Both the position numbers and the translations under genes were made by a program. The notes under the pieces are model-generated. The model searched no databases and was not told where the DNA came from. It worked only from the letters and a program-made list of their open reading frames with translations. A stretch of DNA of 64,000 bases from Prorocentrum cordatum (Eukaryota; Sar; Dinophyceae; Prorocentrales; Prorocentraceae), in contig CAUYUJ010015010.1 of NCBI GenBank assembly GCA_963575745.1, forward strand, positions 272,335 through 336,334, written 5' to 3'. Positions 54,986-64,000 of this stretch are shown here, one piece after another; the first letter of the stretch is position 1; each line of letters starts with the position of its first letter.

Positions 54986-56965
54986 GGCGGGCACAGGGGG
55001 AAGGGGGATGTGCCGAATTGGGTGCGGTGGTGCCATGCGGACGCAGCCACTGGGGCCTTCGGTGGAGCTCCCTATGGTGCCACGGACCGTGTGGGCGGTG
55101 TGCCGAATTGGGTGCGGTGGTGCCATGCGGGCGCAGCCACTGGGGCCTTCGGCGGAGCTCCCTGTGGGGCCACGAGGCGTGTGAGGGGTGTGCCGAATTG
55201 GGTGCGGTGGTGCCATGCGGACGCAACCACTGGGGCCTTCGGTGGAGCCCCTATGGGGGCCACGAACCGTGTGAGGGGTGTGCCGAATTGGGTGCGGTGG
55301 CGCCATGCGGACGCAACCACTGGGGCCTTCGATGGAGCTCCCTATGGGGCCACGAACCGTGTGAGGGATTTGCCGAATTGGGTGCGGTGGTGCCATGCGG
55401 ACGCAGCCACTGTGGCCGTCTGTGGAGCTCCCTATGGGGCCACGAGCCGTGGGAGCGGTGCACCCGAATTCGGTGCGGTGGTGCCGTGCGGACGCAGCCA
55501 CTGGGGCCTTCGGTGGAGCTCCATATGGGGCCACGGGCCGTGGGAGCGGTGCACCCGAATTGGGTGCGGTGGTGCCGTGCGGGCGCAGCCACTGGGGCCT
55601 TCGGTGGAGCTCCCTATGGGGCCACGAACCGTGTGAGCGGTGTGCCGAATTGGGTGCGGTGGCGCCATGCGGACGCAGCCACTGGGGCCTTCGGTGGAGC
55701 TCCCTATGGGGCCACGAACCGTGTGATGGATGTGCCGAAGTGGCTGCGGTGGTGCCATGCGGACACAACCACTGGGGCTTTCGGTGGAGCTCCCTATGGG
55801 GCCACGAACCGTGTGAGGGTGTGCCGAATTGGGTGAGGTGGTGCCATGCGGTCACAGCCACTGGGGCCTTCGGTGGAGCTCCCTATGGTGCCACGAACGG
55901 TGTGGGGGGGGTGCCGAATTGGGTGCGGTGGTGACCTGCGGACGCAGCCACTTGTGCTTTCGGTGGAGCTCCCTATGGGGCCACGGAACGTGTGAGCGGT
56001 GTGCCGAATTGGGTGCGGTGGTGCCATGCGGACGCAGCCACTGGGGCCTTCGGCAATGGGGCCACCAGCCGTGTGCGCTGTGCCGAATTGGGTGCGGCGG
56101 TGCCATGCGGACGCAACCACTATGGCCTTCGGTGGAGCTCCCCATGGGGCCACGAACCGTGTGAGGGGGGTGCCGAATTGGGTGCGGTGGTGCCATGCGG
56201 ACGCAACCACGCAGCCACTGGGGCCTTCGGTGGAGCTCCCCATGGGGGCACGAACCGTGTGAGGGGTGTGCCGAATTGGGCGCGGTGGTGCCATGCGGAC
56301 GCAGCCACGGTGGCCTTCGGTAGAGCTCCCTATGGGGCCACGGGGCGTGTGAGGGGTGTGCCGAATTGGGTGCGGTGGTGCCATGCGGACGCAACCACTG
56401 GGGCCTTCGGTGGAGCCCCCTATGGGGGCCACGAACCGTGTGAGGGGTGTGCCGAATCGGGTGCTGTGGTGCCATGCGGACGCAACCACTGGGGCCTTCG
56501 GTGGAGCTCCCTGGGGCCACGAACCGTGTGAGCGGTGTGCCGAATTGAGTGCGATGGTGCCATGCGGACGCAGCCACTGAGGCCTTCGGTAGAGCTCCCT
56601 ATGGGGCCACGAACCGTGTGAGGGATTTGCCGAATTGGGTTCGGTGGTGCCCTGCGGACGCAGCCACTGGGGCCTTCGGTGGAGCTTCCTACAGGGGCCA
56701 CGAACCGTGTGAGCGGTGTGGGTGCGGTGGTGCCATGCGGACACAGCCACTAGAGCCTTCGGTGGAGCTCCCCATGGGGCCACGAACCGTGTGAGGGGTG
56801 TGCCGAATTGGGTGTGGGTGATGGTGACGATGGGCGGCGATGACGATGGTGTGGTGATGGTGATGCTGAGGAGGAGGAGAAGGAGGAGAGGAGGTGGGAC
56901 GCGGCGCGCTGTCTCTTTCAAAACGAGGACCCAACACAGGATGATTGGGAAAAAGCTTAGTACCC
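54985..56965 (-). repeat. 90-bp minisatellite array 3 (right arm, inverted)
   Basis: About twenty units in the opposite orientation to array 2, with the same GCATGGCACCACCGCACCCA variant. On the minus strand it begins with CCAATCATCCTGTGTTGGGT and AAGAGACAGCGCGCCGCGTC, matching the left flank of array 2, then runs into the array. The GGTTGGGTC-type right flank is missing, so this arm is truncated at the spacer. Confidence 0.9.
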
Positions 56966-56999
56966 CTGTGTAGCTGAGACCGAAGAGCCGAAACCGAAG

Positions 57000-57110
57000 T
57001 AGAAGTAGAAGCAGTATATTGCTCGGTATATGTATATGTATATGTACGTGAACATGTATATGTATATGTAGATGTGCATGTATATGTGTATGTATATGTA
57101 TACGTGGTTC
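57000..57110. repeat. (TATATG)n-type microsatellite
   Basis: ATGTATATGTATATG runs with interspersed GTGCATG. Confidence 0.85.
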
Positions 57111-57377
57111 CCAAGACACCCCAAACACCCACAAGATCCCCAAGATACCTTGGTGACCCTTAGAGACTCCATTGAGACCCCAGAGGCCATCCCCATATAG
57201 GCCCCTGGGCCCTGAAAGGCCGTGGACTCCAGAGGACCCCGAGGCACGCGGGGCACCCAGACCCCTGGGCCCCCCTGTCGCCCCGCCCATTCCCACGCAC
57301 CCCTCACACGGATCGTGGGGTCTGGACGTGCAGGGCCGAAGGCCTATCGATGGGGGATAAGGGGGGGGGAGACTCCC

Positions 57378-57733
57378 TAGCTATCGACTCACTCGCCCCC
57401 CCCCCCCCCCCAAGACCGTTGCCCAAGTAGGTTGCGAGTCCCCCCCCATTGGAGGGGGGCTTCGCCCCACGCGCGTGGGTCCCATGCCAAGGCGTTCACA
57501 CCTGGCCGTCAACATCCACTCGGACGACGGCAGGGGGGGTAGGGGAGTCGATAGCTAAAGAGCCCCCCCCCCCACCCCAGGGCGTCGGTAATTCCGCAAG
57601 CCGATCCACGGCATGTACCTCGGGCAGCACTCTGGGCCACACCTCCCATCGTGATCCCTACGCATCGGATCACATAGAGACCTTATGCGCCGATGGGCGG
57701 GCTGGCTGCCCGAGGTACATGCCATGGATCGGC
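57378..57733. repeat. Nested inverted repeats (two hairpins plus tip hairpin)
   Basis: TAGCTATCGACTC (57,378-57,390) is perfectly inverted at 57,545-57,557, with C- and G-runs between. A 29-bp arm at 57,600-57,628 is inverted at 57,705-57,733 with one mismatch. Its loop holds a third stem, GTGATCC/GGATCAC (57,651-57,657; 57,667-57,673). No coding frame is convincing here. Confidence 0.8.
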
Positions 57734-57769
57734 CAGGATCGGGGAAGGGAGCTTAACCCAGCCTACGAC

Positions 57770-57905
57770 CTCCAAGACATCCCCCCAAGACAACCCTCCA
57801 AGACAACCCTCCAAGACAACCCTCCAAGACAACCCTCCAAGACAACCCCCAAGACAACCCTCCAAGACAACCCCCCAAGACAACCCCCCAAGACAACCCA
57901 CCCCC
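57770..57905. repeat. AAGACAACCCTCC 13-mer array
   Basis: About ten units of CCAAGACAACCCTCCAAGAC with TCC/CCC variation. Confidence 0.9.
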
Positions 57906-59275
57906 TGCAGTAGTGGTCCAGTGGTGCATGTCAACAGCGGACTTTGTGATATATTGTAGTTGTGCGTCCCGATTGTACAACTTGGTTGTTGGCTTTGTTT
58001 GTGATCGTGGCATGCGTGCTTGCTGTTGCATGGTGTTATCGGTGTGCGCGCCATGCCTCCATGTTATAGCAATGCGTTCGTTGTGCGTGCTCGCGTGGCG
58101 TGTCATTGACGTTGAATCGTGCCGTGCGTTGGTGGCGCGTGCTCGTGGTGCTCGCCGCAACGGCTCGCCCTCGGTGCCCATGCCCCGAGGGGGACCGAAA
58201 GAGCCCCAAGACGGCCCAAGATGTCCCCAAGACGGCACACGGTGAGAGGGGAGGCAATGCGGCCCCACGCGGTGGCCCTGAGAGGATGGCGAACGGACAA
58301 ACCGAGGACACCGCCCAAGACTGCCCCGAGAAGCCCGACGCAGCCAGCAAGGGAAACCCAACAAGCCCCAAGACACCCCCAACAAGACCCCAGTATGCTC
58401 GCGGGGGGGGGGGGGGGGGGGCACAACGGGCTCCCGAAGAAGCCCCCTGGAGCCTCCCAGGACCTCCCCGAGAAGCCTCCCCCAAGAAACCCATACAGGT
58501 ACCGCTTGCGCGGCTGCCCGCAGCACTGGCACAGTGGCGGGGTGGGCCGAAAGCCATGGATATGTAAAAAGCTTTTCAGTGCCAACGCTTGGCGCCAGGC
58601 GCGCGCCTGCGATCGAAAGGCCGAATGCTATGCAACGGCGCCTCGGCGAATTCGCCGACGGCAATCCTCGCCCTCATGCGCGTCGCCCCTCATCGTCCTC
58701 TTCCTAAGCCCATCATCCCCCACTCCTCCTCATCCCTTAGCGTAACCCGTCCTCCTCCTCATCCCCCTCCGCCCCCCTAAAACCTTCAATCACCCTCACC
58801 CACTCGCCTCCCCCATACTCCGTCTCCAACACCCCATCCTCATCCTCATCCTCGCCCCCCTCCTCGCCCTCATCCTCCCCACACCCTCCTCCTTGCCACT
58901 CCTCATCCACATCCTCATCCTCCCTCCCCTCATCCTCCTAACCATCCTCCTCCTCACGGCCGCTCCTCGTCCATCCCCCACCACCCTCACCACCCCGCAG
59001 CCCAGTCATCTCCTTCATTATCATCCCCCCCTAGGGGAGAGGAGCAGCTCGAGTTGTTTTTTTTTCATGCGGCTCTCCTCCTCCTCCTCGTCCTCCTCCT
59101 CCTCCTCCGCCGCCGCCCCTCCTCATCCCCATCATCCCCAAACCATTTCATAACCCATCGTTTTTCGCCCACCCCCCTCCCGCATCCGTATCCTTTCACC
59201 TTCCTCATCCTCATCCTCATCCTCCACCTCATTGTCGCACTCCTCCTCCTCCTCCCGACTATATAAGTGGATGCG
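57905..59275. other. No recognisable gene; low-complexity DNA
   Basis: 58,195-58,500 contains AAGACGGCCC-family words and a G-run (58,404-58,421). 58,690-59,240 is (CATCCTC)n-like. Frames on both strands lack domains. Confidence 0.6.
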
Positions 59276-62200
59276 TCAGGCCGCGGGCTTTGCTTTGGCC
59301 TTGGCCTTAGCCTTCCCTTTTGGTTTCGGCTCCGATTTGGCTTTGGGCTTGGCTTTCGCCTTTGCGCCCCAAAGAGCCCTACCTGCGTCCATGTGCTGTT
59401 TTGCAAGGACCTTGTTATCTGCTGCGCTACTCCCCTCTGGGCTTGCCTCTACAGAAAAAAAACCACTTAAAGATGTCTAGCTCGGTCCCGCACGTTGCCG
59501 CCCTCACGCACAAACTGCAGCCCCGATGCCTATAGCACGTGATTGTCACGGAATTTAGTGGTGCGCCCCATTGAATGCGGAGCTTGTGTCTCCCCCCTAT
59601 TGTGTAATACCCCTGTGGGGTGGGCGGAGAAAGATCCTCCCACGGCTCATGGGCTGGGGGCGGGGGCGCCTCTGGATCGCCAGGGATAGGCAGATCACCA
59701 GGTGGACCACCTGATGAGGCCGCTGCCGCAGCGCCTGAAGCCTCTGCCGCAGCCGTGCCTTCATCGGAAGCTAAAACTGCGATCTGTGCGAGAAGATCTT
59801 CGTCCATCGGGTCCTCTTTGCAATCTTGATGTGGTAAGCGAGGATCGGGCTCAACAGCAGGCGGTTGAAGTTCAGCGTGATGCTCTGGCAGCTCCGCGAA
59901 GGCAAGGTCGAGCTCCTCCACCGATGTCATAGATGAAACGCTGCCCTCGTCAATCATGCCGTGGTCGCTGTCGGCCGATTCCGCCTCCGCGCCCTCCTCG
60001 AGGCACTGGGCCATGTCCATCAGCGGCAGCGCCCCACCTGGTACATCTTCGAGCTCCTCGGCGGCTGCGCCTCCGACATGTGCTGGGGGTCCGCCGCCGC
60101 GACCCCTGCCTCGGCCTCGGCCTCGGCCCCGACGCCCCCGTCCAGCGTTTCCGTGCAGCTCTTTCGCGGCTTGCTGCTGTGCTTCCTTGCCGAAAGGGTC
60201 GTCCTCCCTGAGCTTCTTGGGCGCTGGGTCCTTCCCGAACTTGCGCGGTACTTTCATTCCTGGTTGCCATATGCAGCCGAGGTCCGTTGTCTCCATGATA
60301 ACAGATCGTCGCAGCGTGCCGAACTCGAAGTCCACCTCGTACGTGGCAGCGTACAAGTGCATCGAGGTGAGGCTCTCAACCAAGACCTCTATGAACTCGT
60401 CCGACGTGTAGGTGGCAATCGCAGAGTACTCAGACGAGACCTTGCTCAAGCGATCTTTGATGCTGACGAAGCACGGCAGCGTCAAATCCTGATCAGCCGA
60501 AGTGGCCCTTTTCCAGAGCTGCCCACCCCCCTTGTCGCGAGGAAGGGCGGTGGGGCCCGAGTAAGACAAGCATCGGTGACATTGGGATGACCCAAGAGAC
60601 CAGATTGGGAGGCGTATGCCCAGGAAAACAAAGCCCCTTGGTGAGAGTGGCACACGATCCTAAAGATGACTGTCGGATGCTCTTTCAGGCCGGACAACCC
60701 TGGATGCTCTTTCAGGCCGGACAACCAACCGAGTGGGTGGGTAGCTTTGGGAAAGGCACACGTTGACCCCGTTTCCTCTGATGTCACGTTGGTGATGTCC
60801 TCGAACATGTGGTCTGTCACCTCGAACACGTGCGGCGAGAACGTGATGTCCGTGACCATGGTCACGTAGCGCTCCCTGCCACCCTTCACGGCGGGCCCCT
60901 CGACGATCAGCATGACGTCCGCTGCGTCTGATTCGCCCCGCCCAGCGCCAATCGACATCAAGTAGTTGTAGATAGATTTTTCAACGATCTCAAACGCTGC
61001 TGGCTCCCTCGAGCCATGCCGATCGGCATTCCGCGCCGAACGAGCCACGCCCCAAGGGTCGAAAGGCTCGCTGGCCTCGAAGTCCGTCTTGTCGTCCTTG
61101 GGCACGCTCCTCTCAGCATGGGTCTTGTCGAGCATCTCGTCCACCGACGGCCACCCGCACTCTATGATGTGATCGCAGAGCTCATTCGGGGTGAACGGCG
61201 TGGCATGGCAGCCTCCGCCCCAGCACAACTCGTATTCGGGGGTAGAGGGCTTCTTCATGTCGGTTGGTTGCTGTCTCCATAGCTGATACGCCTCATGGTG
61301 AACATCCTGGTCGGCGGAGCTCCAGATGCGCTTGAACTCAGCAGTGTGTATCTTCACCTCGTCCTCTGTAAGACCCCTGCCCTTCACCGCCTTCGCAGAC
61401 TGCATGTACCGATTCTTCGCCAAGAGATAAGGACTGAGACCGCGCCTCGGCCCGTCGTCCGCCGAGTCGCCGTCGCCCGCCTGGGCGTATGCACTGAATG
61501 GAACGCTCGGGTTCGGCCTCTGCTCAACCAGCTGCTGTCCAAAATAACTCTGAGGATCTACTGGTTGACTTGGATCTGCCTGCGCGGGGGCGTCCTGGAT
61601 CGCGAGCGGCCCAGCCTCGCGGTCTTCCAGAGCAAACATGGCTGGCTGGCTCGTTGGATCGTCTCGTAGAAATGGCGAACACTTAACGATCTCGTCCTTC
61701 GCGATGGCATCGATGCAGGACGCCGAGAGCGGGTCAGCACCGCCGAGCCCCTGGTGGACGTTGGACAGCTGGCTGAGAACGTGCTCCCTCGAAGCGACGG
61801 CTGCGTTCCTCCCTGGCGCTCGGGCGCGATGCTTCTGCGTGTACTCCGAGTTGAGGCGTTCTATCATATCCGTGGCGTAGCAGTGAGCCCGAAAGTCGCT
61901 GCTCAGAACCATCTTGCACGCGAGCGATGTCATGGACTGAGGCGTGTCGAACAATCGACGAATCCCACGAGTGTACGAGTCCAGCATGTAGTCTGGAGCG
62001 CTGTGCGCTTCCTCGGCGATCCGATTTCTCTCTGCCTCATCGGACATGTTGTGCGAGAGCGGGTAGAGCTTATATGGCCAGGTACTAAACCGAGCTTCGT
62101 ATCGACGCCCCATTACCGAGTTCATCTTGAGAACTTGGCCACGGGACCACCGCGCGAACTTCTGGTCCCTAAGCGGTGCATTCATGATGTCGAGGAGGAG

Positions 62201-64000
62201 CCAGTATCCACGTGCTTCGCCGCCCGTGTCCCAGCTGTCCAGCAGATGCAGCATGCCCTTCTGGAAGACGCCGATCTTGGAACCATTCTTGTCGAGGAGC
62301 TTCTCCATCTTGCCGATCTCGTCGGCCTTCGGTATAGCGTCTCCCATGAACGGATACAAGAGGGCCGAATCCGTGTTCTCCAGGATCGCGGTGAACACCA
62401 CGAGTTGATGCATCACCTCTTCGCTATCGTAGTACGCCTTCACCTTCTTCGCCCGCACACGGAGCACGTGTTTCCAGAAGTCGTCGCAACTTTCGTCGCT
62501 AGCTCCAAACTCTGGCACCCGCTCGCAGTCAATGTCCTCGGGTTTCAATGAGCCTGTGTAGCAATCGAGCCCAATACGATGAAGCAACCTGCGTACCAAT
62601 GTCCGCTTGAAACCCTGGAGAAGGTGAGTCCATCGGGACTCCGCTGGGCGCGGGTCTGAGCTCCCGTGCAACGCGTGCACCACCGCTATCATCATCTTTT
62701 CAACTGCCTCCCCCCGAGAAGCGCAACAAGGCTTGTTTGTCGCAGGGTCCCAGCAGTGGTGCACGAACTCGTCGCTGCTGAGGGACCCGTTCGCCATCTT
62801 GATGAGCTCCTTTAAGTCTTTGAGGAATTGAGACTCGCCTTCACCAGCGTCGCCGACGCCTTTCGATCGCTTGTGGTGTTCGGCGTCGAGAATGTACAAA
62901 ACGTCGATCACGTGCGCCATGGTGTCGTGCAACACTGGTGCTGGCCCAACTTGTCGCAAGAGCTTATCCTCGATGAGGCGCTCGATCCCATTGATGTTCT
63001 TTGCCAGCTGCCCCTTGTACCGCAACAGAGACGATATTGAATAGTGACGCATCGTGTGACTGCGCAATCCGCCGAGCTTCAACTTCCCGCGGTGGTGCCC
63101 GTGCATGGCGCAGGTGTCGGGCCAGTAGAGCAGGCGCTTCCCGAGCATTTCGTCGTCGACCGCGATGCTGTTCTCCACCCTATCTCCCCACACCTTCAGT
63201 ATCAGCACGTTGGAGCTGGCCCTGTCGCACATAGGCATGAAGCTCATGCTCGAGACCATGCGCAAACCCTCGTACACGGAGTCCGTGTTCATGATGTCGA
63301 AGTGGTCGGGGAGGCCGCTGCGGACACCTGGGAGCAGTGCTGCCGCCGTCGTGTCCGTCACCTCCAGCGGCGCCGCCAAGTAGTACTCCCGAAACTGCGT
63401 CCAACTCGCGCGCCTGAAGTCTGCAAGCGTCATGTTGAAAACACCGCGCTGTATCAATGTTGGCATTGTCATGTTTTTGCGGAGGGTTCGATATCGTGGC
63501 GACGGCTTCCACGCCTGCTTGACCTCCACCTCGTCCCACATGTGCCCCAACGCCATGTGAACTGCCCGATCATGCTTGTCATTGTTGGCCAAGGCGGCGC
63601 CGCTCTTCCGCATGCACTGCTGCACGGCACGATGCTGCCTGCGCTTCAGATACCTGACGGCCGCTGCTTGCAGCCGTCGCAAGTCCACGCCGACACGAAC
63701 CTTCTTGCGGTCCTTCATGAACACGGCTTTCGCGGCAAGCTGGAAGTCGGCCGCCTCTCGAAGCCCAAACGTTCGCACGCCCCACCCAAACCGCCCCCTT
63801 CGTCGAAAAAAAAACAGCGAGGTTGGGGGGGAACCTGGACAGACGGCCTCAAACACCGAAGTCCCCCACCCACTCCCTCGAAGAGAGGGTTGCGCTGACG
63901 GGTCGGGCGCTTGAATCGGTTGGGCTTCGCAGAGCCGCCTTGAGCTTCCGCTTTCTCCCCAGAGTAGTAGATGAACACGAAGCCGATGGAATAAGTTTAG
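59276..64000 (-). CDS. Large uncharacterised gene, partial at the window end, four predicted exons
   Basis: Predicted exons: beyond 64,000 to 63,874; 63,754-60,788 (989 codons); 60,488-59,508 (327 codons); and 59,446-59,276. All junctions are in phase 0. Introns: GTGGGTGG...CGAGAG, GTGACATC...GATCAG and GTGAGGGC...GTAGAG. The long exon contains SFMPMCDRASSNVLILKVWG (D at about 63,225), DTCAMHGHHRGKLKLGGLRS (63,112-63,092) and TDMIERLNSEYTQKHRARAP (about 61,855). This spacing of an Asp, a CxxH pair and an acidic residue is loosely reminiscent of hAT-type DDE transposases. Exon 3 has a GRGRGRGRG tract and ends ITCYRHRGCSLC. The last exon adds a tail of alternating Lys and Ala (GKAKAKAKAKPAA). 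The family is not recognised; a transposase-like origin is a weak hypothesis. Confidence 0.65.

Overview
The window looks like nuclear DNA of a dinoflagellate (GC-rich, possibly a Prorocentrum-like species; the genus is a guess). Four observations support this. (1) Sparse genes lie in a sea of simple repeats, minisatellites and decayed retroelements. (2) Several introns can be placed by reading frame, one with a GC-AG boundary and short direct repeats at both splice sites. (3) A near-match to the dinoflagellate spliced leader is embedded in the genome at 44,351-44,373. (4) One gene family is tandemly reiterated. No bacterial-style operons, ribosome binding sites, rRNA or tRNA were recognised.

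Layout. A fumarate-reductase-like gene family occupies the minus strand in three partial or complete copies. The intact copy (8,807-11,656) encodes one 949-residue chain: soluble-type FAD fumarate reductase, then a cytochrome b5 domain, then a five- to six-helix diheme cytochrome b558-type membrane domain. The downstream copy (1,165-3,055) is a pseudogene inside a segmental duplication. The upstream copy is permuted: three tandem cytochrome b5 domains plus the b558 domain (39,379-41,415) lie upstream of a separate dead flavoprotein. That flavoprotein (28,487-35,590) is split by a 5.57-kb LINE-type element with a 12-bp target-site duplication.

3.0-6.1 kb holds a second, 5'-truncated LINE. 6.1-23 kb is almost entirely repeats: (CGA)n arrays, a dispersed (CG)n hairpin family, a 90-bp minisatellite and 12-15-mer arrays. 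23.0-24.4 kb is a foldback element around a (TTAGCT)n array. 24.4-27.3 kb carries fragments of a TV-Pol-like family A polymerase and an ISXO2-like DDE transposase. 35.6-39.3 kb and 41.5-43.8 kb are repeats without recognisable genes.

Three unrecognised minus-strand genes follow: a short fragment carrying the spliced-leader-like sequence (43.8-44.4 kb); a four-exon gene for a 1,314-residue protein (45.5-50.3 kb); and a large gene running off the right end (59.3-64.0 kb), predicted in four exons with a Lys/Ala-rich tail. Between them, 51.7-57.0 kb is a large inverted repeat built of the 90-bp minisatellite, followed by a nested hairpin at 57.4-57.7 kb.

How the genes may work together (inference). 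In the intact fusion the membrane domain could take electrons from quinol, the b5 heme could carry them, and the flavin could reduce fumarate. The b5 domain would then stand where a normal quinol:fumarate reductase has its iron-sulfur subunit. The other genes show no evident link to this pathway.
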